From positions 5,972,501-6,036,500 of the forward strand of contig CM028884.1 in NCBI GenBank assembly GCA_016801885.1: 64,000 nucleotides of DNA, given 5' to 3'. Shown piece by piece: positions 53,709 to 64,000 of this stretch. The notes beneath the pieces are model-generated. The model did not search any database, had not been told where the DNA came from, and saw nothing but the letters and a program-made list of their open reading frames with translations. The stretch is from Toxotes chatareus. Taxonomy: Eukaryota > Chordata > Actinopteri > Toxotidae. The position numbers were made by a program, and so were the translations under genes. Each line of letters opens with the position of its first letter. Within the stretch, counting starts at the first letter, position 1.

Positions 53709-56700
53709 ATGACAAACAGTCAACACGGCAAGTGGACCATCTCCAGCAGTGATGATGATGATGATGATGATGAGGCTCTTCCTCCTTCCGGTACTACAGT
53801 ATCTAAGCCCCACCAGCCTGCTGTATCCAGTCACAGCCCACGTCGGTCTGCCTCTACCCCCAGCCCCAAACTGGAACCAGTATCAGCCTCTGTCGAGGTG
53901 AAACCAGAACCAGCTAAACCCCCTGTATCCTCACTTGTCGTTGGCTCTGAGGCTCGGCAGTCAGCTGCAAAGAACCAGGTAAATCCAGTAAAGTATGAAA
54001 CTAGTCCTTCATTGGCTGGAAAGCGTAAGAAAGAGGTTTCAGAAGGTTCAGGCTGGGCTCTGTCAGATAGCGATGAAGATGATGGAGATGTGAAGGGGAA
54101 GAGTCTCAGTAACTTACCAAAGAGGGCGCCTCCAAGTCCCAAAACAAAGAAACCGAAGGTGGAGAACGAGCGTCCTCCCAGTCCCCACGGCCGGGTCTAC
54201 TATATCGACGAACCAGAGGACTTCTTTGAGTCCAGTATTCCATGTCTGAATGACACCTACAGGTTTTACCTCAACAAGGTCACAGGCCTGGACAAGAAAT
54301 ACAATAGTGGAGCGCTGCACATTAGAGGTGAGAGAAGTTTTCCTTGATAAAGATGCAGTTTGGTTTGACATTTCAGGAGAAAAACAAAACATGACCAATT
54401 TGAGGAGGCGGTCATACTTACAATAACACTGGTCACTTTTGGTTTTTGATTTTATCAGATGGAATCAGAGTGACCTCATGAATAAAGAAGTCCTTTAGTA
54501 AAATGAAGGCCCCAGTTTTAATCCCCCGTGAACATGGCACGTCTGGTTGTGCCTGCTGACTCCTGTGAAATCAGAGGAGTACAGCTACCACCATTTGTCA
54601 TCACCAGTCTTTTATAAATCAGTTTTTATCAAGTAATCTTCTCTTTTTTTCTTTCATGCAGACATTCTCTCCCCGTTATTTGGGACCTTGAAAGAATCTG
54701 TTCAGGTGAGTAAACGTATAAACGGTCAACACTATTTTATGTCCTGTTTTTTTTTTAGCCATGCAGATGACATGGCTCTGCCATTGATATGCTTTCTCTC
54801 TTCATAGTTTAACTACTGCTTTGATATTGCCTGGATGGTTAAGCAGTACCCATCAGAGTTTAGGTAAGTCCTGCGTCATCCATCCACCATCACGTTATCA
54901 TTTTTGCTAGGTTTGGGGTTTTACAAACAGACTTTGTCACAGCCCAAATTTGGAAAATTACATGATTTTATCCTTTCTGTTTTCATGAAATCAAATAAAC
55001 TGTGTCGTGTTTTTAGGGATCGTCCAGTCCTGATCGTCCATGGAGATAAGAGGGAGGCCAAGGCCCGGCTGGTCCAGCAGGCTCAGCCCTTTCCACATGT
55101 TCGATTCTGCCAGGTAGAGCCTCACCACCACAGAAAACACTTAGTAACCAGCAGTTTTTCTGAAGTGCAAATTCGGTTGATATTACAGTGCATGCACTGT
55201 GCTCTGTAAAGTGAGCCTGTTCATTATGGACTCTGTTTTTCCTTTTAAATGGGACTAATGTGTGTGATTTTCTGTGACAGGCCAAGCTGGACATTGCTTT
55301 TGGAACTCACCACACGTAAGAATGTCCTTCCTTGCCTGGTATTGTACCTGCTGATTTGATCTTTGTTGTTGCTGTTGCTCACAAATCAGATCACCGTGTC
55401 ACCAAAGTATGTGCACTAATATGAATAATAAAAGTGTGAGTGATGTCACCCAAATATACATTCACACTTGTCATAGCAGGAAATGCCTGAATGTAATTAA
55501 CATTTATAACCAAACTAATTACATCCACTTGTTAGTTACACCTGTGCTTTTCCTGCTATGACAAGTCCAAATGTCTGCTTTGAAATAGATGTGTTATTAT
55601 TGCTGTGTTATCTTTCAAGTGTTTTTAAAATCCATGTCCATTCTGCATGAAATTGTTATTATTTTGCGTGTCTTTGTGCAGCAAGATGATGTTGCTGTGG
55701 TATGAGGAAGGCTTCAGAGTCATTATTCTAACTTCCAACCTCATCAGAGCTGACTGGTACCAGAAAACACAAGGGTGAGTCTGTCTGTTGTAGCCTCCTT
55801 TTTTTTTTTTTTTATCATTATTTAACTAAGGAATGTTTTTGGGCAGCCATGTAAGAGAAAGGAGTCCAACTTCTGAAAGATAGTTATTTTTGTGGCACCA
55901 TACTCAGATATACAGTTTGATTATAGACGGGCCACTGAATTTGTTCTTTATAAACCAGGATGTGGATGAGCTCTCTGTTTCCACGGTTACCAAAGGGCAG
56001 CAGTCCTAACGCAGGCGAGTCGCCCACCTTCTTTAAGAGGGACCTGCTGGAATACCTGGCGTCGTACCGCGCTCCAGAACTCGAGGAGTGGATCCAACGA
56101 ATCGAAGAGCATGACCTGTCAGAGACCAGGTAAACATGAGGCGCCTGTGCATACAGATACACATGCATACATACAGATGTGATGCACACTGTATGATAAC
56201 ATTTCTTGAGATGTAAGGAGATACAACTCACAAAAAACGGTGATCGTGCAGTTGGGATTTAGTTCAGTATGGTTGTTCATGAATGCACCATTTGCATTAC
56301 AGGTTATACTATTATTCTGTCTTATCAGGGTGTATTTGGTTGGCTCAACTCCAGGCAGGTATGTTGGCTCAGACATGGAGCGCTGGGGCCACCTCAGGCT
56401 GAGAAAGGTAAGTTTCCTTTTTTTCCTCTCTAATTCTCACTCATCCCACTAATATAACGGTGTCCAGGACAGAAAAGTCAACATCTGCCCATAGTGTCAT
56501 TGTGTCCTTAGGTTTTATATAGTTGCATCTAATATTTTCACTACAAGGAGAGATGGGCAGGCTGGTTTGTGGTCTCAGCACAGTGTTGTGAGTTTATTTT
56601 TCCATCTACTTCTTCCATCTAGATGTAGTTTCTAACTGATTTTTTTCATGTCTTGTCTGCTTCCTATTTTTCTAGCTGTTGTATGACCACACAGAGCCGA

Positions 56701-59700
56701 TTCCTGGCGAGGAACGGTGGCCTGTGATTGGCCAATTCTCCAGCATTGGTTCCATGGGACTGGATAAGACCAAATGGTTGGCGGGGGAATTTCAGCGCAC
56801 CTTCACCACGCTGGGGAAATCCTCTCTTCGTCCAGACCCCCCCATGCACTTGGTATGTTCTTCCAGCGCAAACTTGATGTGGTCCTTTCCTTAAGTGATT
56901 CAGCATTCAAATGCTAAAATGCTGAGAGAGAGAGAGTACAAAATATAAATATAAAACAACACAAATGAAGTTTTCTTTGACTGCTTCTGCTACTATTGTA
57001 TTAGGTATTAGGTACTGTATTAGGTTCTAACTGTAATTGCGTCTAAGACACAGAACCATAAACCAGTTAAAGAAATTGAGTAGAGATAACTAATTTTCTA
57101 TTTTCCAGCTGTATCCATCAGTAGAAGATGTGAGGACTAGCTTAGAGGGCTATCCAGGTGAGTAAATTTCTTTTGCATTCAAAATAATAATTTTCTAATA
57201 TATATCATGTGTCCTGGAGGTCACATACAAATAGATTATTATTATAAGATTATGATTATTATAGATTATTACCTTTACTAAATGCAGGTTCATTTTGGCA
57301 ACAGAGGCTTTGATCACTTTAGACTCATTCATTTTACATATACTATACATTATACTGTCTGAATGTTTTTTGTTTGATCTGACCTGATTATTTGGTGACT
57401 GTTGTGTACTTGGTTGTGATATACATTTGATTTGTCCTCCAGCGGGAGGCTCTCTTCCCTACAGCATCCAAACAGCTCAGAAACAGCTTTGGCTCCACTC
57501 CTACTTTCAGTAAGTTCATTACTACTACTCATAAAAATTCAGTCCTGCTTTAAGGGTTCACTGGTAGTTATAGCATGAGTAGGCTACTGTTATTGCAGCC
57601 CAATCCTGTCCCCCTTCAATTAGCTGTCACATATTTAAGGGTCCCTTGACTGTGCTTTAGAGATACATGACTGATATCTGAAAATTGTTCTAATGTGGGT
57701 TAGTGTCACCAGTAGGAAAGCGAGTTGTCAATCTGATTTCTGACAAGAGCATTTTTATGGCAACTAATATTAGTGCAGACATGTCTATTTAACATTACTG
57801 AGATGACAATACTTCAGAAAGTAGTGTTTGCCAAGTTCTGGTTACTGGTTAGTTTATGCAGCTCTGTACACAGAACTGCATTTTTCAAGTATAATAGTAC
57901 AGGTGAGTGAAACGTGTGTGTGTGTAGCCGCTGGAAGGCGAATACAACAGGAAGAAGTCATGCCATGCCACACATCAAGACATACATGAGGGCATCACCA
58001 GATTTCACTCAGCTTGCCTGGTTCCTCGTCACAAGGTGAGCGTGCAAGCTATGTATTTGTTCATTTTTATTTGTGAATTTTTGTTGTGTACTTGTTGTGT
58101 GTATATACTAAAGGCAGAAATCCATTTTGTCATGTTTCACCTTCCACTGCATACTCACTCATGGACAAAAATCCTCTACATTCTTGCTTTTTATATATTT
58201 TGTTTTTGTTTTTTTTTGTTTTGTCTTTGATCTCTATAGGAGAAATATGCTGTATATTAGATGGATATCATGTTATTTATATGCTGAAATGATCCTTTCC
58301 TCATGTACTGAAACATCAAACTTTCTTTACGTGCTTTTTTCAGTGCCAACCTGTCCAAAGCAGCGTGGGGAGCACTGGAGAAGAACAACACTCAGATGAT
58401 GGTCCGCTCTTACGAGCTGGGAGTCCTCTACGTGCCCTCTGCCTTTGTAAGAACAACACACGTGGACAAACAGTAGCTCTATCCTAATACGTCTGACTGC
58501 TGGAGAGACAATGCCTGCAGTGAATGTGATTTTAATTGTGTGTGTTATTTGGCATTCTCAAAATAAATTTGCCACACACACCTCTAAACGTTTATCATCA
58601 TTAAAACATAAGAATGAAGGTGTAGAGAAAAAAGTATTAGATATGATGGATAGCAAAATTTGTTCTTACTGCTTTCTAACTTATATAGAAGTGTATTAAT
58701 ATGTTTATTTGGTGCAATTATTGTCTCCTTATAGGGCATGAAGACCTTCCCTGTTAACAGAAATCCATTTCCTGCTTCCTCATCCTCCCCTGGTTTCCCT
58801 GTGCCCTTTGACCTTCCCCCTACATGCTACTCTCCTAAAGGTACAGGAGTATGTGTGGTTTTGTGTATGAAATCTGTTGCATATATATTTACGTACAGAC
58901 CCGATTGTTGAGTGAAGCTGTTGCTCTCTCACTTAGCATTTGACTTTGGCTCAACTGCATTTTAGAGTGAGACCTTTTAGGGGTGTAACGCTGGTTAAAA
59001 TATAATCTGTAATAATGTTGTTGCTACTAATGTGTCTTGGTAATGGTATAGCAAAACATGATTCTCTCAGTTTTTAAATTTTAAGTTCAAAGTTATACTG
59101 AACACTGGTCAGTTAAACCTCCTGTGCAATCAGGTTTAAGCTTGATTTGCAGTTACAGTGCCATCTAGTGGCGCTTAGGTGAACTTTACATTAGTTTATA
59201 TTAAAACCACAGTTAATCTACAGCTTCCAGAGACACAGTAAAGAGGTTTAAGTTTGTTTCTTGGGAGTCAGAGCAACTAAAAGACCTAAAGATAATTTCG
59301 ACATGTCATTGTGTCCTTAGCTTGCAGGATTGTGGGTTTTTGGTTTCTTTGGTGTAGATAAGGTTATCGTTGCTTGATCAGCAGTGTCACCCAAAGTCTT
59401 TTGAGTGTCAAAGCCTCTCCCCGCGCTGGGTTGAAAGTGGTAGTAAAAAGTATATTGATGCATGTTGATGATGGACATCCATGCTCCAAAGTGTCATAAT
59501 CACTATGTGCTATTGTAGAATTGGCATTTGGAGGCACTTTAAGTCATTTTTGTTTCTGACTCCAGTAAAGAAACAGAGCGTTTGAGTGTTACTTAGCATT
59601 ATATTAGTAAAATACAAGTAAAATAAAATATTAACTTATCATTGGATAAATTCAATGCATTTCCTGTTGATCATTTCTGAAGCACAGCCATTCAGTTCAA

Positions 59701-60011
59701 TTGTTTGTAGATCTGAATGGGCATAATCTAAAATCGATGAACAACAATAAAGGCGGACAACGACGTCAGAGGAACCACTGAGATATTAAGCTTTTTGTGA
59801 GGCATGCTCTTCCTCTTAGACATGAATAAAAACACTGTGGCAAGTACAAATGCTGCCATTTTGTCCAGTGTAATGTCCCTTTTCTTTGTTAAAAGTAGGA
59901 TCCTTCTAATTTCACTGACCTCTTTTCTTCCTCTGTTTTCAGATCAGCCTTGGATCTGGAACATTCCGTACAGCCAGGCCCCCGACACACACGGCAACAT
60001 CTGGGTTCCCT

Positions 60012-60016
<5 letters not shown>
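53709..60016 (+). CDS. tdp1: Tyrosyl-DNA phosphodiesterase 1
   Basis: A nuclear and mitochondrial repair enzyme of the phospholipase D superfamily. It removes topoisomerase I peptide from DNA 3' ends. Coding exons: 53709-54327, 54662-54705, 54808-54863, 55017-55113, 55281-55315, 55682-55774, 55959-56129, 56329-56407, 56676-56852, 57109-57157, 57443-57509, 57928-58035, 58344-58446, 58735-58840, 59943-60016. They total 1878 nt and 625 aa, all in phase (human 608). The N-terminus is disordered, with KWTISSSD then seven Asp. The first HxK motif is His283/Lys285 (FGTHHTKMM) and the second is His511/Lys513 (MPHIKTYM) with SANLSKAAWG after it, matching human His263/Lys265 and His493/Lys495. It ends DTHGNIWVPS as the family does. 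The Met at 53709 is chosen because it follows the acceptor and aligns with the conserved GKWTISSS. AATAAA signals near 60151-60160 are likely poly(A) signals. Confidence 0.97.
53751..53773 (+). repeat. (GAT)n coding repeat in tdp1
   Basis: Seven GAT codons in a row encode an Asp tract at the disordered N-terminus. Confidence 0.95.
55466..55566. repeat. 101-bp hairpin (MITE-like) in tdp1 intron 5
   Basis: Arms 55466-55501 and 55531-55566 are inverted. The outer 18 bp (ACTTGTCATAGCAGGAAA) are a perfect match, and the inner part matches about half to two thirds. The loop is about 29 nt. It could be a miniature inverted-repeat element or a hairpin precursor. Confidence 0.8.
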
Positions 60017-60018
<2 letters not shown>

Positions 60019-60042
<24 letters not shown>

Positions 60043-60043
60043 C
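60019..60043. repeat. (CA)n microsatellite in tdp1 3' UTR
   Basis: CA run starting 3 bp after the tdp1 stop codon. Confidence 0.95.
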
Positions 60044-60254
60044 TCTCTTTAAAACTGCTGTGTTTGTAACTGTCATCACTGTCTAGATGTTAGTTGTCAG
60101 TAACATTTATTTTTATATTTTTTACTTTGCTGTAGACTCACGTTTTGTACCAATAAATAAAGTAATGTTAGCATTGTCCAACTGTTGTTATCTGTTTAGT
60201 AAATGCTGCAAATGGATTAAACAGTGAAAGGACATACTGCATTAGTTTGTGTGA

Positions 60255-60537
60255 GAGGCTGGGATTGAACAGGTCACCAGTCTATCACAAGGCTGACATA
60301 CAGAGACAAACAACCATTTGCACTCACATTTACACCAATGGCCAATTTAGATTCACCAATTCACCCAATCTGTGTGTCTTTGTGCTGTGGGAGGAAGCTG
60401 GAAAACCCGGAGGGAACCTATGCAAGCACAGGGAGAACATGCATATTCCACACAGGAAAGCCCCTGCCTGGATTCGAACCAAGAACCTTCTTGCAACAGT
60501 GCAAACCACTGCACCATCGTACATGCCACCCTACCTG
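60255..60537 (-). mobile_element. tRNA-derived SINE (common teleost/vertebrate type)
   Basis: On the minus strand an A-box-like GATGGTGCAGTGGTTTGCA (about 60500-60520) and a B box GGTTCGAATCC (60470-60480) form a tRNA-like head. It is followed by the conserved body (TGTGTGGAATATGCATGTTC, GGGTTTTCCAGCTTCCTCCC) and a LINE-like tail ending near GACTGGTGACCTGTTC. Frames crossing it (60247-60605) are artefacts. Confidence 0.75.
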
Positions 60538-60539
60538 AG

Positions 60540-61880
60540 ATCCAGCAGGAGTTAAAGTGTCAGCTCAATGTAGATCACTACCTTCTAATCAGATTTGCCA
60601 TATAGCAAGTTATGTGATGACAAGTAGTTATATTTTGTTCATCCTGAAGTTAAGTTTTCATCATGAATAAAAAGTGATTTTAGTAACTGGAGGACACAGC
60701 TTTATAAAAGGTTTACAGGACCTGGAAAGAACATGTTTTACCATGCACATATTATATGTTAATATCTTTTTTTAACCATCCTTTAACCTGCATATAGCAA
60801 TGGTTTCTCAGTCTTGGTTGTCAGGACTTACTGCGCTGCTGGTTTTCAGAATTAGTCGCTGATTAGGCAGCTTGAATACAAACCAGCAGGGCTCTGTGTA
60901 ATGAGATGAGTACCACTGATCAGAAAGAGTTCTAACACCCTGCTGTCAGCTACAGGAGAATCACAAGTAGGAGAACTGCTCACATGCTTCTTGTTCTGAC
61001 TGCTAAAGTTTCTTCTTTTGAAACCAGTAGTTTACCAGGATAAAAAAATGTCTGTGGTCTAATGAGACATTTTTGCCCCTAAGCCATGCTGAAGCAGCTT
61101 TTTGGCAGTCTGAGTGACCCAGTGGTCAGACCAAATACCCTCAAATGACCTACTGGTCTGCTCAAATGCTGCAGTTAGATCATGCTTAGCTCAAGTTAGC
61201 TCCAAGCTGTTGTGACATTATGTCAAACAGAACCCTAAACCTAAACATAACCCTGGCCTGTGCACAGACAGGCTGTGCTTAGGTAATGTCCGTTTAACCT
61301 CTGCCCGTTTGATTTTGCTATGATGAAATACACTGTACCTGCTGAAGTTGTTTCGTGTCAGTATGTAAATTTGACCATGGTTCCTATTGCTCAAATGTCA
61401 CAGAATCAGCACTTCTGTCTGATCCAGTGTTTAGTGGGTCTGCAGGTGGAGAATGAGGTAAAATTTTGTGTAAGTGTCTAGATGAGTTTTAAGTAATTTT
61501 AGCTTCAGCTTGTTGCCCTTTCTAATTTTACATTTTTATTTTGGTGAGACACTGAACTTTTCTTGCATGTGTTAAGAGTCAACTAAATGCTTACACCATG
61601 ACTAAAATTATTTATTTTTCGATCATGGAAAGCAAACGAACTGAGAAACATAAAAACGTAGGATGAACAAAATATTACAAACACCTTACAGTACAGCCTC
61701 TAAATTTTCCAGGGAGTTGAAATCAACTCCTTTCCGGCACTGTCAACAACAGCTGAACACCGTAAACTCCATGAAGGTGAGTAGCCTGGTATTGCACAGA
61801 TTCTGTGCTGAGTTCCCTCAGCTGTAGCCAGGTGTTCCCAATAAAGTGGCACCTCTGGTGCGTACACTAAATTCTGTAAA
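60540..61880. other. Intergenic between tdp1/SINE and the next plus-strand gene
   Basis: AT-rich sequence without coding support or a nameable repeat. Confidence 0.45.
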
Positions 61881-62092
61881 CTGCGACTCCCGTCGTTCCT
61901 TGCGTCATTGTGTCAACATGGCGCCTGTCTGCCGGACAAAAGGCGAATCTGTCTGACGGTGGATTGAAACCCAATTAGAAACAGAGGAGACATTTTGGGA
62001 AAACTGTCAGTGTCCGTGTTCCCCGGCGCCCCCAGGCAATACATATATGGTGGAATAAACGTCCGCGGAGGCTCTTAGACTGGAATATTAAG
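61880..62092 (+). promoter_or_regulatory. Probable promoter and first (non-coding) exon of an unidentified gene
   Basis: A CpG-rich island (CGTCGTTCC, CGGCGCCC, GTCCGCGG) with an ATGGCG at 61918 that opens only a 12-codon frame, so it is a uORF. A donor AAG|GTAACT lies at 62092/62093. The exon start is not defined. Confidence 0.5.
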
Positions 62093-62603
62093 GTAACTTA
62101 AGTCCTGCAGCTCCAACTACTGCTGCCTTCAAACGGTTCTGCTAGCCTGATACATTTCCTTTTCTCTGTATGGTGATAACTGAAAACTCCTTAAAAAATC
62201 CGCCTGTGCTGCGGCATTTGACTTGGCAGTTAAGGTTCACGCAACCTAAACTGATATTAACGATCTTATCTGAATAATAAAAAGTCAGTCTCTAATTCGG
62301 CATGCTCGTAGTTCACCAAAAAGGATTTAATCAAACACAATGTCAACTTTTCCAGTTGGTCCATAATGCGCGCTGCCGCGATACATGGTGTATTTTTGTC
62401 GTGTGTGATAATTACGAACAGTAACAGTAACGGAGCAGTAATAAAATGAACTGCATTGTTGTGCTTCGAATGGGTTAGTTTATAATATATATGCCGAATT
62501 GAGGAGTTGTTCTTGATTGTCAGAAACACGTCTTAAGACACCCTCTATCGGGAATGCCTACTTTTCTGAAAGAAGGACACGATTAAAATCCATTTTCTTT
62601 TAG

Positions 62604-62681
62604 CGTCATTCGACGTGAATGTGGATCAGTTCTAGAGAGCGATCTGCATCGGGGCTACCTTGACACTGGGGATCGCCACAG
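62604..62681 (+). other. Probable second 5' UTR exon of the unidentified gene
   Basis: It is bounded by an acceptor CATTTTCTTTTAG and a donor CACAG|GTTAG. The 78-bp exon contains a 14-codon uORF. Splice sites are seen directly; use in a transcript is inferred. Confidence 0.4.
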
Positions 62682-63920
62682 GTTAGTCTCCACATGAGCC
62701 AGCTGTCCTTTTTGGTTGAATTTCGGTTTCCAAGGCCAGTTAAAAAGTTACCTGCTGTAATTTGTCTATGTGCTCAGCTGGCACGTCTGCAACCAGGATA
62801 CAGTTTATTGCCACGTCTGGTTGGGCAGTTCACTGGGTTCATTGATAGTAATACCGTTTATCTTTTAACATGTTAGACCTTTCTCAGAAGTAAGCCTTCG
62901 AGGTTTTACCAACATGAAATTATTTTGGTCTGAGGACTAAACGGGATGCTGATGCAAAGCCTCAACCGGGGCACAGTTGGAGAGTTTCTTGATATATTAC
63001 AATATAATCCTCAGGGGATTGTGTTGGGAAGCTCTCTGCTCCACGGGGAGGTCAGAGGTCAAGTTCAGCTACCCAGCAGCACAGCTGGGGCTGGTAGGGC
63101 TTCAGTGTCTTGCACAAGGACACTTCAGGATTGTGTGAGTTGGAAGGATAAACTACTTTTTGAGTTAAACCATTAAAGTATTACGCTGGTTGTGATCTCA
63201 GCGTTTGAGTGTGTGTGTGTATTTTCATGTGTGTCCATACTTCTGTACTTTGTGCTGTTGCTGCTTAGCAGAGCTCTCTTAAGGAGTTCAGCAGTGCAAG
63301 TCAGCACTATTTGATTACTAGTCCCTCTGTCCCTTCTTGCACACGTGCTCTGTACCAGCCTGACATAATTACACTTACTCCTGATTTGCTGTCAGTCCAC
63401 TAAATCCTGAACTCTGACAAAGTCTCTTCAGCTAATGTCATTTACCACTTCCAAAGCTGCTGATATTCATTAAAAACTAGACCACATAATATGTATTTTT
63501 AATAGTTTCCAAACTATTTCTGTCAATTCACTTGATGCTGTCTCTCCTTTATAATGATAGTAACTACACCAGAAAATCTGGGCTGCTCTAAAAAGGTACA
63601 GTGAGAACCTTGTCCTTGCTGTGCCAGTGTTATTGTTTTACTAAAATGAGTGCGGCTGCTAGAAAGTCACAGTTAACTTATTGTAGCCACAGTGAGAAAC
63701 GTTGGTGATCACCAACTTTGGTGGCAGGATCCTGATTCCAGATAGATGAGACCAAATGAAAGCTTAAATTTAAACCGATCTGCCGGCTACTGTGGCAAAT
63801 ACATTATGTAAAGGTTGGTTTCCTGCCTTGATAAGGTTCTGGGTGAGGAGAAATGCATTTTCTGGTAGACACTCTTGTATACTAGGCTGTGTTAAATGAT
63901 TTGCCTGATTCTTTTTTCAG
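62682..63920. other. Intron-like stretch before the window end
   Basis: It includes GTCTTGCACAAGGACACTTCAG near 63106, resembling a common fish repeat phrase, and a (GT)n at about 63210. The frame at 62946-63176 crosses that repeat and is not a credible gene. Confidence 0.4.
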
Positions 63921-64000
63921 GACAGGAAGGAAAAAGTTGTGTTTGCCTCCTCCTCGTCACATGGTGTCATTGTGCATCCAAAAGCCACTGTGTCTTTTTA
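63921..64000 (+). other. Possible coding exon start, runs off the window
   Basis: A good acceptor (TTCTTTTTTCAG) ends at 63920. The following 80 bp are open in all three frames and contain an ATG at 63961 (MVSLCIQKPL). It may be the first coding exon of the gene whose leader exons lie at 61.9-62.7 kb. I do not recognise the product. Confidence 0.35.

Noticed and set aside
60470..60537. Possible second tRNA gene on the minus strand
   Set aside because: A and B boxes are present but no cloverleaf can be closed, and a SINE body follows directly.
60247..60605. Overlapping frames of 64-102 codons after tdp1
   Set aside because: They translate the tRNA-derived SINE.
62946..63176. 76-codon frame in the leader intron
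   Set aside because: It crosses a dispersed repeat phrase and has no conserved motif.

Overview
This window is teleost fish nuclear DNA. The genes are intron-rich with GT-AG splice sites, and the intergenic and intronic DNA is AT-rich and full of microsatellites and degraded retroelements typical of ray-finned fish. No tool was run. All gene models were built by reading splice sites by eye, and reading-frame phase was checked across every exon junction.

Layout. (1) Minus strand, 270-3001: three coding exons of a type II-like GnRH receptor with the long C-terminal tail of non-mammalian receptors, plus a probable GC-rich non-coding exon ending at 3838. (2) About 5600-7800, minus: a truncated LTR retroelement with a partial LTR, a primer-binding site complementary to tRNA-Tyr, a leader with 49-bp tandem repeats, and a 325-codon frame carrying a retropepsin-like segment. 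(3) 7.9-18.9 kb: no host gene; a dead LINE reverse-transcriptase fragment and degraded repeats. (4) 19101-21156, minus: a three-exon secreted protein with two C-type lectin domains. (5) About 22.0-22.9 kb, plus: a second dead LINE RT fragment, then a complete tRNA-Thr(AGT) at 23075-23148, minus. (6) 24215-28167, minus: glyoxalase I, six coding exons, 180 aa. (7) 30301-48507, minus: bifunctional glutamyl/prolyl-tRNA synthetase, 35 coding exons, 1657 aa, with five WHEP linker repeats. (8) 49.3-51.9 kb: a cluster of structural repeats, namely an internally deleted hAT transposon, a foldback, and a 1.64-kb terminal-inverted-repeat element filled with GA/CT hairpin arrays. (9) 53709-60016, plus: tyrosyl-DNA phosphodiesterase 1, 15 coding exons, 625 aa, head-to-head with eprs1. 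(10) 60.2-60.5 kb: a tRNA-derived SINE. (11) 61.9-64.0 kb: apparent 5' leader exons of a further plus-strand gene that runs off the window.

The named genes (gnrhr, glo1, eprs1, tdp1) are independent housekeeping or signalling genes and do not form a pathway. The most unusual material is the 50.2-51.9 kb inverted-repeat element with its purine/pyrimidine hairpin block, the five-WHEP linker of eprs1, and the tRNA-Tyr-primed gag/pro retroelement remnant. I found no CRISPR array, operon or defence-system-like cluster.
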